From Actinomycetospora corticicola (GTDB lineage: Bacteria > Actinomycetota > Actinomycetes > Mycobacteriales > Pseudonocardiaceae), in assembly GCF_013409505.1 (NCBI RefSeq), contig NZ_JACCBN010000001.1, positions 434,001 through 498,000 on the forward strand: a DNA stretch of 64,000 nt, read 5' to 3'. Positions 1 through 7,557 of this stretch are shown here, in pieces. Both the position numbers and the translations under genes were made by a program. Within the stretch, counting starts at the first letter, position 1, and every line of letters starts with the position of its first letter. The notes under the pieces were generated by a model. It saw only the letters and a list, made by a program, of their open reading frames with translations. It had not been told where the DNA came from and ran no database searches.

Positions 1-542
1 GTGGTGACGTCGAGGAACGGCAGCGTCGCGTCCGAGGCGTCGACGGTGATCTCGCCGGTCAGGCGCTGGACTAGGGCGTCCACGCAGTACCCGGCGACCC
101 GCGCCCGCTCCAGGCTCTCCGGCTCGTGCCGCGCGAGGTGGTGGATCAGCGGGCCGTGGCAGCCGGGGAAGAGCCCGGACCCGGTCCGGCCGTAGACCCG
201 CTGCACCGTCCCGTCGGCCTGCCAGGCGCGCACCGTGTCGGCCGCCCGGTCGTCGAGCCAGGAGATCGGCGGGCGGGTGGCGTACCCGTCGGCGTCGCGC
301 AGCCACAGCCCGTCGCCCTGCCCCGTGATCGCGACGGCACGGACGGGACGCCCGGCCTCCTCGACCACCCGGCGGACGACGTCGGCCGCGCTCGCCAGCA
401 CGTCCTCGAGATCCTGCTCGACGCGCCCGTCCTCGTACTGGTACAGCCGCGAGGCGCGTTCGGCGGAGGCGAGCTTCGACCCGTCGTCGTCGTAGGCGTC
501 GGCCTTCGTCATGGAGGTGCCGACGTCGAGTCCGATGATCAC
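1..542 (-). CDS. FGGY-family carbohydrate kinase, N-terminal part (cut by window edge)
   Basis: This is the first ~180 residues of an ATP-dependent sugar kinase; the rest lies beyond position 1. From the GTG at 542 the protein opens with IIGLDVGTSMTKA, the phosphate-1 loop of the FGGY/actin-fold ATPases, followed by AITGQGDGLWLRD and PPISWLDDRA, which match the sugar-facing part of FGGY domain I. The GTG overlaps the TGA of the upstream dehydrogenase gene (GTGA, 539-542), so the two are almost certainly translated together. By family it should phosphorylate a pentose, ketose or polyol-derived sugar in the cytoplasm. The substrate cannot be told from this fragment. It is distinct in sequence from the second FGGY kinase of the locus at 4642. 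Confidence 0.85.
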   Translation of the reverse strand, partial: MIIGLDVGTSMTKADAYDDDGSKLASAERASRLYQYEDGRVEQDLEDVLASAADVVRRVVEEAGRPVRAVAITGQGDGLWLRDADGYATRPPISWLDDRAADTVRAWQADGTVQRVYGRTGSGLFPGCHGPLIHHLARHEPESLERARVAGYCVDALVQRLTGEITVDASDATLPFLDVT

Positions 543-1576
543 TGCTTCCCCCCGACCGTGGTGGCCGGGTGGCGCAGCGCCTCACCGCGCAGGAAGCGCG
601 CGGCCTCACCGGCGGCGATGGTGGCGGCCCGGTGCGCGGTCTGGCGGGTCGCCCCGGCGAGGTGCGGGGTCGCGACGACGTTCGGGACGGTGTGCAGCGG
701 CCAGTCCGGCGGAGGCGGCTCGACGTCGTACACGTCGAGGGCGAGACCTCCGAGTCGCCCGGACTCGAGCGCCGCGGGCAGCGGGCGGTAGTCGAGCAGC
801 CCGCCGCGGGCGGTGTTGACCAGGACCGCGCCGTGGGGGAGGAGCTCCAGCTCGCGGGCCCCGATCATCCCGCGGGTCTCGTCGGTCAGCCGGGCGTGCA
901 GGGACACCACGCCCGAGCGTCGCAGCAGGTCGTCGAGGTCGGTGAGCTCGATGCCCTCCTCGTCGGGCGCGTAGGGGTCGGAGACGAGCACCGTGGCCCC
1001 GAAGGCCCGCAGCACCCGCGCGACGATCCGCCCGATCGCTCCGTAGCCCACCAGCCCGACGGTGGCGCCGTCGAGCTCGAGGCCGGCCTCGTCGTAGTCG
1101 TAGAAGTCCCCGCGCCACCGACCCGCCCGCAGTTCGGAAGCGGCGAGCGGGATCCGGCGCAGCGCGGCCAGGACCATCCCGACGGCGAACTCGGCGGCGG
1201 CCGCGGCATTGCGCCCGGGGGCCTGCGCCACGGCGACCCCGGCGGCGTCGGCCGCCGCGAGATCGACGTTGACCGGCCCGCCCCGGCACACCGCGACCAT
1301 CTCCAGCTCGGGACGGGCCTCGAAGACCTTCGCCGTGAAGGGCGCCATCTGGGTGAGACAGACGCGGACGCCGTCGAGGGCGGCGATCAGGTCGTCCTCG
1401 GTGCCGGAGGCCTCGTGGACGACGCTGTCCCCGGACCCGACCTCGCCGAAGGGCTCCTGGGGCCAGCCGGCGGTCAGAGTGGTCGGCTCGAACTCGCCGA
1501 CGTCCTCGGCCCGCAGGGCGTCGAGGAAGGTCTCAGGGGCGACGAAGTGGTCTCCTGCGGCGAGCACACGCAGCAT
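539..1576 (-). CDS. D-2-hydroxyacid dehydrogenase, NAD-dependent
   Basis: 345-residue protein of the D-isomer-specific 2-hydroxyacid dehydrogenase family, related to phosphoglycerate dehydrogenase. The Rossmann nucleotide site GYGAIG lies at 177-182, with Asp200 at the usual NAD-selecting position. The catalytic set is visible as Arg257 (NTARGG), Glu286 (DVYDVEPP) and His305 (ATPHLAG). Length is normal for the family. It precedes the FGGY kinase with a 4-base overlap and follows the HAD phosphatase gene on the same strand, so it probably acts in the same sugar or polyol pathway, oxidising or reducing a 2-keto/2-hydroxy acid. The exact substrate is not deducible. Confidence 0.9.
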   Translation of the reverse strand: MLRVLAAGDHFVAPETFLDALRAEDVGEFEPTTLTAGWPQEPFGEVGSGDSVVHEASGTEDDLIAALDGVRVCLTQMAPFTAKVFEARPELEMVAVCRGGPVNVDLAAADAAGVAVAQAPGRNAAAAAEFAVGMVLAALRRIPLAASELRAGRWRGDFYDYDEAGLELDGATVGLVGYGAIGRIVARVLRAFGATVLVSDPYAPDEEGIELTDLDDLLRRSGVVSLHARLTDETRGMIGARELELLPHGAVLVNTARGGLLDYRPLPAALESGRLGGLALDVYDVEPPPPDWPLHTVPNVVATPHLAGATRQTAHRAATIAAGEAARFLRGEALRHPATTVGGKQ

Positions 1577-1590
1577 CGGGTGGCTCTCCT

Positions 1591-1640
1591 CTCGGTGTCG
1601 GGCGGTGTCGGGCGGTGTCGGGCGGTGTCGGGCGGTGTCG
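1591..1640. repeat. Tandem 10-bp repeat, GGCGGTGTCG
   Basis: Four perfect head-to-tail copies of GGCGGTGTCG fill 1601-1640, and a degenerate copy (CTCGGTGTCG) precedes them at 1591. The array sits in the short gap between the HAD gene stop and the dehydrogenase start, so it lies in the leader of the dehydrogenase-kinase transcript. A 10-bp unit is close to one helical turn and is prone to slippage, so copy number may vary between strains. Confidence 0.9.
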
Positions 1641-1649
1641 GGGGTGGAG

Positions 1650-2315
1650 TCAGCGGGCGGAGAGCAGGTCGACGATCGCGCGGTGCGCGGCCGCGACGTT
1701 GTCGGTGCGGCGGGCCGCGAGGATCAGTGCCTCCGGCTTCGGCGGGTAGGAGGGGTTCGGGATCGCCACGACGGTCATCCCCGCCGCAGCGGCGGCGCGG
1801 ATGCCGTTGCCCGAGTCCTCGACCCCAATGCAGTCCCCGGGATCGACGCCGAGCCGCCGGGCGGCCTCGAGATAGACGTCGGGGGCGGGCTTGCCGTGGT
1901 CGACCTCGGCGGAGGACACGGTGGACCGGAACGCGTCGGCGAGTCCGTGGACGACGAGCACGGCGTCGACCAGTCGGCGCGGGGCCGACGTCGCGAGCGC
2001 GACGGGGACCCGCGCCGCGACGTCGTGGACCATCCCGCTCGCTCCGTCGTAGGGCTCCATCCGACCGTCCTCGAGTGCCTCGACCATGCCGTCGACCACT
2101 GCGCGCTCGCAGGCGGAGGCGTCACCGCCGCTCCGGGCGGCGAGGTACGCCGACCACTCGGGCGCACTCATGCCCTGCACGTGCGTCGTGTCCACGGCGG
2201 TCCAGGGGACGTCGTGGCACGCGGCGTACCGCGTCCACATCTCCTCCCAGAGGTGCTCGCTCTCGACGAGCACGCCGTCGAGGTCGAACACGACGGCACG
2301 GGATCGCTCGATCAT
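1650..2315 (-). CDS. HAD-superfamily sugar phosphatase / phosphoglucomutase-like
   Basis: 221-residue haloacid dehalogenase-fold hydrolase. Motif I is VVFDLDGVLVESE, with nucleophile Asp11 and acid/base Asp13. ATSAPRR supplies motif II, the Lys of HGKPAPDVY is motif III, and GVEDSGNGI is motif IV. The alpha-helical C1 cap between motifs I and II is of the beta-phosphoglucomutase/GPH subfamily. It probably dephosphorylates or isomerises a sugar phosphate. It is first in the minus-strand arm of the DeoR-controlled locus and starts ~20 bp from a candidate operator at 2336. Confidence 0.88.
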   Translation of the reverse strand: MIERSRAVVFDLDGVLVESEHLWEEMWTRYAACHDVPWTAVDTTHVQGMSAPEWSAYLAARSGGDASACERAVVDGMVEALEDGRMEPYDGASGMVHDVAARVPVALATSAPRRLVDAVLVVHGLADAFRSTVSSAEVDHGKPAPDVYLEAARRLGVDPGDCIGVEDSGNGIRAAAAAGMTVVAIPNPSYPPKPEALILAARRTDNVAAAHRAIVDLLSAR

Positions 2316-2335
2316 GGGACTCCCTCCCGTGTCTC

Positions 2336-2362
2336 TGTGAAGTTAACATTCAAAATGTGATC
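2336..2362. promoter_or_regulatory. Candidate DeoR operator in the divergent promoter region
   Basis: TGTGAAGTTAACA (2336-2348) is an imperfect palindrome (TGTGAA/TTAACA, five of six arm bases complementary), followed 6 bp later by ATGTGATC. The same two words, TGTGAAnTTnACA then ATGTGAT, recur at 3258-3290. This AT-rich patch lies between the divergent HAD and DeoR genes, where an autoregulating repressor would bind. Operator function is inference. Confidence 0.55.
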
Positions 2363-2445
2363 AAGGAAGGCTCGTCACGGACCTCATCGGAGCGACGCCG
2401 GGGTGGAGGCGTGCTCGCGCCCGCGCGTCCGGGAATGCTGGGCCG

Positions 2446-3246
2446 GTGAGCAGCGACGCGGACCCGGGCCGGGGCGGACGCTCCCGCGCCGCGCGGCAGC
2501 AACGGATCGTCGACCACGTGCTCGGGGCCGGTTCCGCCAGCGCCGCCGAGTTGGTCGAGCTCACCGGCGTCAGCCTGATGACCGTCCACCGCGACGTCGA
2601 CGAGCTCGTCCGCCGCGGCCTGGTGCGGAAGTACCGCGGCGGGGTGTCGGCCCAGCCGACGTCGGTGTTCGAGTCGCACTCCGACTACCGGCGCACCGTG
2701 CGCCGGGCGGAGAAGAACGCGATCGCGGACGCGGCCCTGGCCTTCGTCGAGCCCGGCTCATCCATCATGCTCGACGACTCCACGTCGGCGTTGGCGCTGG
2801 CAGAACGCCTGGCCGACGTCGGTCCGCTCACCGTGGTCACCAACTACCTGCCGGCGCTGGAGCTGCTCAAGGGGCTGCCCGAGATCCGGCTCCTCGCGCT
2901 CGGCGGGGACTACTCGCGCACGCACGACTCGTTCGGCGGGGTCGGCTGTCTGGAGGCGGTGGAGGCGGTGTCGGTCGACGCCGCGTTCGTCTCGACGTCC
3001 TCGATGACGGGGTCGATGACCTTCCACCAGGAGCAGGACATCGTCGTGGTGAAACGCCGGATGCTCGAGGTCGCCGACCGCTGCGTGCTGCTCATGGACT
3101 CGAGCAAGGCGCCCCGCCGCGCGCTGCACCACCTGCGGCCGCTGTCGGCGTTCGACGACCTCGTCGTCGACGCCGGGATGACGGCCGCCCTCCTCGAGGA
3201 GATGGGCGAGCACACCCGGGTCACGGTCGCGGAGGTCGGTCGTTAG
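2446..3246 (+). CDS. DeoR-family transcriptional regulator
   Basis: 266-residue repressor. Residues ~18-70 form the winged helix-turn-helix typical of DeoR proteins (ASAAELVELTGVSLMTVHRD, then RRGLVRKYRGG). The rest is a ribose-5-phosphate isomerase-like effector domain that normally senses a phosphorylated sugar; DDSTSALALAE and KRRMLEVADRCVLLMDSSK are the family's sugar-phosphate-binding signatures. The GTG start at 2446 is the first in-frame start giving the full HTH. It lies between divergent catabolic arms and is expected to repress both until a sugar phosphate appears. Confidence 0.92.
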   Translation: MSSDADPGRGGRSRAARQQRIVDHVLGAGSASAAELVELTGVSLMTVHRDVDELVRRGLVRKYRGGVSAQPTSVFESHSDYRRTVRRAEKNAIADAALAFVEPGSSIMLDDSTSALALAERLADVGPLTVVTNYLPALELLKGLPEIRLLALGGDYSRTHDSFGGVGCLEAVEAVSVDAAFVSTSSMTGSMTFHQEQDIVVVKRRMLEVADRCVLLMDSSKAPRRALHHLRPLSAFDDLVVDAGMTAALLEEMGEHTRVTVAEVGR

Positions 3247-3257
3247 TCCTGCTCGCT

Positions 3258-3290
3258 TGTGAACTTCACAGATTTTTTGTTACATGTGAT
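3258..3290. promoter_or_regulatory. Candidate DeoR operator upstream of the polyol permease
   Basis: TGTGAACTTCACA (3258-3270) is a perfect palindrome with 6-bp arms and one central base. After a T-rich spacer comes TGTTACATGTGAT (3278-3290). The arrangement matches the site at 2336, with a 13-bp instead of a 6-bp spacer. It lies 30-62 bp before the MFS start codon in an otherwise GC-rich sequence, so it is a likely binding site of the DeoR protein encoded just upstream. Confidence 0.6.
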
Positions 3291-3319
3291 GCGCCGCACT
3301 CAGACAGAAGGGCGCACTC

Positions 3320-4645
3320 ATGAGCACCACGACCGCGGACGCACCCCTCACCGGGATCGAACGGTGGGGCATCCCGTACCCCCTGCGCTGGGGGTTCGTT
3401 GGTGTCCTGATCTTCATGATCGGCGACGGCGTCGAGACCAGCTTCCTGTCCGCCTTCCTCGCCTCGCCGACCGGCGGCGGCCTCGACGGGGCCCAGGCCT
3501 CGTTCGCCACCGTCACCCTCTACGGCGTCGCGGCGCTCGTGGCGTCGTGGTTCTCGGGGACCCTCTCCGCGATCTGGGGCCCGCGCCGCGTGATGTGGCT
3601 GGGCGCCGCGATCTGGGTCGTGCTCGAGATCGTGTTCCTGTTCGTCGCCATCCCGTCCCAGGACGCCGGCCTGATCATCACCACCTACGCCGTGCGCGGC
3701 CTGGCCTATCCGCTGTTCGCGTTCGCCCTCCTGGTGTGGATCCAGACGATCGCCCGGCCGCGGATGCGCGGCTCGGCAGCGGGCTGGTTCTGGTTCGCCT
3801 TCACCGGCGAGCTGCCGACCCTGGGGGCCGCGTTCGCCGCGATCGCGATCGGCCCGCTCGGCATCAGTGAGTACGGCACGCTCGTAATCTCGCTGGTGAT
3901 CGTCGCGGTCGGGGCGGCGATCGGCTGCTTCGCCGTCACCGAACCGCAGGGGCTGCGGCCCATCGCCGACGCCTCGATGCCGAACCCGACCAGCCTGCGC
4001 CGACTCACCGAGGGCGTCGACATCCTGTGGCGCGACAGGCGGACCATCGCCGGCTTCTTCGTCCGGCTGGTCAACACCGCCCCGCAGTACGGCTTCTTCG
4101 CGATGTTCCCGTTCGTCTTCGGGCCCGAGACCCCCGGCGGCGGGTTCCTGACGACGGCGCAGGTCGCCGTCCTCGCGACCGTCGCCTACGCCGCGAACAT
4201 CGGCGCCAACCTGTTCTTCGGGGTGTTCGGCGACTTCTTCGGCTGGCGGCGCACGGTCACGGTGTTCGGGTGTCTGGGCTGCGCCGTCGCGGTACCGCTC
4301 TGGTACTTCGGCGCGATCGCCTCGCAGAGCTTCCTGGTCACCGCCATCCTGGGCGCCGTGTACGGCATCGTCCTCGCGGGCTTCGTCCCGCTCTCCGCGC
4401 TCATGCCCTCGATGGTCGAGCTCAAGGACAAGGGGGCGGCGCTGGCCGTGCTCAACACCGGGGCCGGGGGCGCGGCGCTGCTCGGCCCGCTCACCGTCAC
4501 GGCCCTGTTCCCGCTGTTCGGCGGCGGGGGCGTGGTGATCGCCTACTGCGTGATGTACCTCCTCGTCGCGGCGCTGTCGCTGGTGATCCGCTCCGACGTC
4601 GACCCGGCGGTCGCCCGGCGGCGCGAGGCCGGGGCCCCCGCGTGA
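3320..4645 (+). CDS. MFS sugar-alcohol permease (RbtT/DalT/CsbX-like)
   Basis: 441-residue major facilitator with about 12 membrane segments in two halves and a cytoplasmic loop near residues 200-235. The second half opens with GFFVRLVNTAPQYGFFAMF, which resembles the ribitol/D-arabinitol permease group; this assignment is by memory of the family. An AGAAGG ribosome site lies ~9 nt before the ATG. It is the first gene of the plus-strand arm, directly after a candidate DeoR operator, and its TGA overlaps the GTG of the following sugar kinase. It should import the polyol whose oxidation product the kinase phosphorylates. Confidence 0.88.
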   Translation: MSTTTADAPLTGIERWGIPYPLRWGFVGVLIFMIGDGVETSFLSAFLASPTGGGLDGAQASFATVTLYGVAALVASWFSGTLSAIWGPRRVMWLGAAIWVVLEIVFLFVAIPSQDAGLIITTYAVRGLAYPLFAFALLVWIQTIARPRMRGSAAGWFWFAFTGELPTLGAAFAAIAIGPLGISEYGTLVISLVIVAVGAAIGCFAVTEPQGLRPIADASMPNPTSLRRLTEGVDILWRDRRTIAGFFVRLVNTAPQYGFFAMFPFVFGPETPGGGFLTTAQVAVLATVAYAANIGANLFFGVFGDFFGWRRTVTVFGCLGCAVAVPLWYFGAIASQSFLVTAILGAVYGIVLAGFVPLSALMPSMVELKDKGAALAVLNTGAGGAALLGPLTVTALFPLFGGGGVVIAYCVMYLLVAALSLVIRSDVDPAVARRREAGAPA

Positions 4646-6126
4646 GCGGGCCGGTGTGGATCGGGGTCGACCTCGGCACGCAGAGCGTCCGGGCCGCCGC
4701 GATCGACGACGACGGGTCCGCCGGCGTCGCCGCGCGGCCGTTGACCAGCCGCCGGTGGCGCGCCGACGACGGGTCCGCCCGCCACGAGCAGGACCCGGCG
4801 GCCTGGTGCCGCGCCGTCGACGCGGTTCTCGCGGAGGTCGTCGGCGGGCTCGCCGACCCGCGCGCGGTCGCCGGGATCGCGGTCGACGGGACCTCCGGCA
4901 CCGTCGTCGCGGCGGACGACGCCGGGCATCCGACGGGCCCCGGCGTCATGTACGACGACGCGCGCGGCCACGGGCACGCCGCGCGGGTGCGGGAGGTCGG
5001 CGCCGAGGTGTGGTCCCGCCTCGGGTACCGGGTGGGCGACTCCTGGGCGCTGCCGACGCTGCTCGCGCTCGACCCGTCGCCCGGGTACCGCCACCAGACC
5101 GACGTCGTGACCGCGCACCTCACCGGCACGGTGACCGCCACCGACGCCTCGACCGCCCTCAAGACCGGGTACGACGCGCTGACGGGGCGCTGGCCCACCG
5201 AGGTCCTCGACGCCCTCGGCCTCGATCCGACGACGCTGCCCGCGGTGGTGGCACCGGGCGGCGTCCTCGGGGGCGTGGGGCGCGCGACGGCCGACCGGAC
5301 CGGGCTCGCCGTCGGGACGCCCGTCGTCGCGGGGATGACCGACGGGTGCGCCGCACAGCTCGCTGCGGGGGCGGTGGCCCCCGGGCAGTGGAACGCGGTG
5401 CTCGGCACGACGCTGGTGCTGAAGGGGGTCGCAACCGATCTCGTCCGCGACCCCGGCGGCACCGTCTACTGCCACCGCGGTCCGCAGGGCGGCTGGTGGT
5501 GGCCGGGCGGGGCGTCGAACACCGGCGCGGCCGTGCTGTCCGACGTCGTCGACCCGGCACGCTTCGACGCCGTCACCGAGGCCCTCGGCCGTGAGGCCGT
5601 GCACCCGCCCGTGGTGCTGCCGCTGCGCGGGCGGGGCGAGCGCTTCCCCTTCGACGCTCCAGAGGCCGAGGGCTTCTTCCTTCCCGACGCCGGGTCGGCG
5701 CGGCCTCTCGACGAGCTTGCCGCCGCCGTGGGGGAGACCGCCGCGTTCGCGGGCCTCGCCGAGGGCATCGCCTTCGTCGAGCGGCTCGCCTTCGAGCGGG
5801 TCGCCGCGCTCGGGGCCGACGTGTCCGGGACCCGGTCGATCAGCGGGGGAGCGACCGCGAACCGCTGGTGGAACCAGCGTCGGGCGGACGCGCTGGGCGT
5901 GCCGCTGGTGCGGCCCGAGCACGCCGAACCCGCCGTCGGGATGGCGGTGCTGGCCCGGGCGGCGGTGACGGCCGACGGGGGAGAGCCGGACCTCGTGGTC
6001 GCGGCGGGCGCGGTGCGCGCCACGGCGACCGAGGAGACCTATGACCCGCGGCCCGACGCCGCGCTCGAGGATCGCTACGGCCGTTTCCGGGCGGCCCTGG
6101 TGGAGCGGGGATGGGTGCAGGCGTGA
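4642..6126 (+). CDS. FGGY-family pentulose kinase (ribulo-/xylulokinase-like)
   Basis: 494-residue sugar kinase starting at the GTG that overlaps the permease stop (GTGA). The N-terminal ATP loop is WIGVDLGTQSVRAA. AVDGTSGTVVAAD and VMYDDARGHGHAARV resemble the D-ribulokinase/xylulokinase branch, and the second domain has MTDGCAAQLAAGA, VLGTTLVLKG and SISGGATAN (adenosine-binding). Length is normal. Beside a polyol permease, the simplest reading is phosphorylation of D-ribulose or D-xylulose made from ribitol or arabinitol. No polyol dehydrogenase gene is seen in the window, so that step would be encoded elsewhere. Confidence 0.88.
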   Translation: MSGPVWIGVDLGTQSVRAAAIDDDGSAGVAARPLTSRRWRADDGSARHEQDPAAWCRAVDAVLAEVVGGLADPRAVAGIAVDGTSGTVVAADDAGHPTGPGVMYDDARGHGHAARVREVGAEVWSRLGYRVGDSWALPTLLALDPSPGYRHQTDVVTAHLTGTVTATDASTALKTGYDALTGRWPTEVLDALGLDPTTLPAVVAPGGVLGGVGRATADRTGLAVGTPVVAGMTDGCAAQLAAGAVAPGQWNAVLGTTLVLKGVATDLVRDPGGTVYCHRGPQGGWWWPGGASNTGAAVLSDVVDPARFDAVTEALGREAVHPPVVLPLRGRGERFPFDAPEAEGFFLPDAGSARPLDELAAAVGETAAFAGLAEGIAFVERLAFERVAALGADVSGTRSISGGATANRWWNQRRADALGVPLVRPEHAEPAVGMAVLARAAVTADGGEPDLVVAAGAVRATATEETYDPRPDAALEDRYGRFRAALVERGWVQA

Positions 6127-6725
6127 CCGAACTGGTGCTGGTGCGCCACGGCGAGACCGAGTGGCACGACGGGAACCGCTACGCCGGCCGCACGGACGTG
6201 GCCCTGACCGCGCGCGGGCTGGAGCAGGCCGACGCGCTCGCGGCGTGGGCCGCCGACGCCGGGCTCGACGCGGTGGTGTGCTCCCCGCTCTCCCGCGCGC
6301 GACGGACGGCCGAACCGGCCGCCGCGGCCGCGGGCTGTCCGCTCGTCGTCGAGCCGGACCTCGTCGAGGTCGACTTCGGGGCCGGGGACGGCCTCACCCG
6401 ACCGGAGATGGCCGACCGCTTCCCCGAGGCGCTCGAGGCGTTCCTCGCCGCCCCGTCGTCGTGCCCGTTCCCCGACGGCGAGCGCGGTGATGCCGCCGTC
6501 GCGCGGGCCCGGCCGGTCCTCGACCGCGTCGTCGCCGACCGGCCGGACGGCCGGGTGCTGGTCGTCGCGCACCAGACGCTGCTGCGCCTGCTGCTGTGCG
6601 AGTACCTCGGGCTCCCGCTCGACCACTACCGGGCCGTGTTCCCGCGCCTCGAGTCGGCGGCGCGGACCGTCCTGGAGCCGGCGGCGTCCGGGCCGGCCGC
6701 GCTCCGGGCGCTCAACCTCCGCTGA
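6123..6725 (+). CDS. Histidine phosphatase family protein (phosphoglycerate mutase-like)
   Basis: About 200 residues with the phosphohistidine motif LVRHGETEW at the N terminus, CSPLSRARRTAEP, and the second catalytic His in VVAHQTLLRLLL. I place the start at the GTG at 6123, which overlaps the kinase TGA in the GTGA pattern used throughout this locus. An ATG at 6111 would add four residues. By family it is a cytoplasmic phosphatase or mutase acting on small phosphorylated sugars. As the third gene of the permease-kinase unit it may dephosphorylate a pathway intermediate. Confidence 0.88.
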   Translation: MTELVLVRHGETEWHDGNRYAGRTDVALTARGLEQADALAAWAADAGLDAVVCSPLSRARRTAEPAAAAAGCPLVVEPDLVEVDFGAGDGLTRPEMADRFPEALEAFLAAPSSCPFPDGERGDAAVARARPVLDRVVADRPDGRVLVVAHQTLLRLLLCEYLGLPLDHYRAVFPRLESAARTVLEPAASGPAALRALNLR

Positions 6726-6841
6726 TCAGGACCGCTCGACCGGGTGATCCGGGACGGTCCGACGACCGCCCGGCGCGCCGATCGACCGTTCCACGCGAAC
6801 GCACAGAGTGACATCGCTGTACTTTGCGTAGCGTCCGGCCC

Positions 6842-7102
6842 GTGACCGATCAGCACCGATGGAGTGAGCAGGCGCGGGTCGCCGCCCGCTCGGTGCTCGC
6901 CAACGTGGAGTCGCTGGACGCCCTCCCCGCGGACCGCCGCGCCGAGGTCGTCGCCCTCGCCGAGCAGCTGTGCCGGGGGCATCTGGACCATGCCGGGACG
7001 CTGTTCGCCGCGGCGCAGCTGCGGGCCCTGCTCGACCCCGTGCCGGCCCTGGCCGCCCGCACGGTCGTCTCCTGGCTCGACGATCTCCGTCTCGCCGCCT
7101 GA
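6842..7102 (+). CDS. Small hypothetical protein
   Basis: 86 residues from the GTG at 6842, helical and soluble by composition, with Leu/Ala-rich heptads and no recognisable domain. A TTG at 6824 would lengthen it by six residues. The -10-like sequence is close to the start, so the message may be leaderless. It is separated from the sugar operon by ~115 bp and followed by a small membrane protein gene in the same direction. Coding is supported by third-position GC bias; function is unknown. Confidence 0.6.
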   Translation: MTDQHRWSEQARVAARSVLANVESLDALPADRRAEVVALAEQLCRGHLDHAGTLFAAAQLRALLDPVPALAARTVVSWLDDLRLAA

Positions 7103-7122
7103 CGCGTCGATAGACTCCGACC

Positions 7123-7353
7123 ATGGTGGAACGCCTCGCAGCCCGCTTCGCGACGACGCCGATGCGCCTGCTCCTCGCGGGCTGGGCCCTCGCCGCGGTC
7201 CTGCTCCTGGCGGGGCTCGCCCTCGTCCTCACCAACGCCTCGCCCCTCGTGGGCTTCGTGCTGTTCATCGTCGGCGTGGTCCTGACGATGGGTGTCGCGG
7301 TGAACCTGCTCCGCCTCCGGGCCGCGGAGCACGCCCGCAAGACCCCGGAGTAG
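7123..7353 (+). CDS. Small two-helix membrane protein
   Basis: 76 residues with two strongly hydrophobic segments (about residues 15-37 and 42-63) joined by a short turn, and a basic C-terminal tail ending ARKTPE. No enzymatic motif is visible. The ATG at 7123 lies 21 bp after the preceding stop, so the two small genes are probably cotranscribed. The strong hairpin at 7477 ends this transcript. Confidence 0.65.
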   Translation: MVERLAARFATTPMRLLLAGWALAAVLLLAGLALVLTNASPLVGFVLFIVGVVLTMGVAVNLLRLRAAEHARKTPE

Positions 7354-7476
7354 CACTCCACCGGGTGAACTCCTGTGGTGATCGAGGGTTCGGACTGGAC
7401 GAACCTGTGGTCCGTGCCTCACTGTTTCCTCACCGACGGACGGTTGGTGTCGGTGTTCGGGGAACGCCGACTGCCC

Positions 7477-7517
7477 GGGTCGGCGGCGGTCGCTGGGGAG
7501 CGGACCGCCGCCGACCC
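7477..7517. terminator. Terminator-like 15-bp hairpin between convergent genes
   Basis: GGGTCGGCGGCGGTC at 7477-7491 pairs perfectly with GACCGCCGCCGACCC at 7503-7517 across an 11-nt loop. It lies in the 204-bp gap between the membrane protein gene and the oppositely oriented cyclase gene, so it can serve both. It has no U tract, as is usual in high-GC actinobacteria. Confidence 0.75.
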
Positions 7518-7557
7518 CGGCACCTCGTGGAACCCCCGTCGTCGGAGCCCCGCCCGG

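Noticed and set aside
4642-6126. Naming the second FGGY kinase as xylulokinase (xylB) outright
   Set aside because: The motifs fit several pentulose kinases and no dehydrogenase or isomerase gene nearby fixes the substrate.
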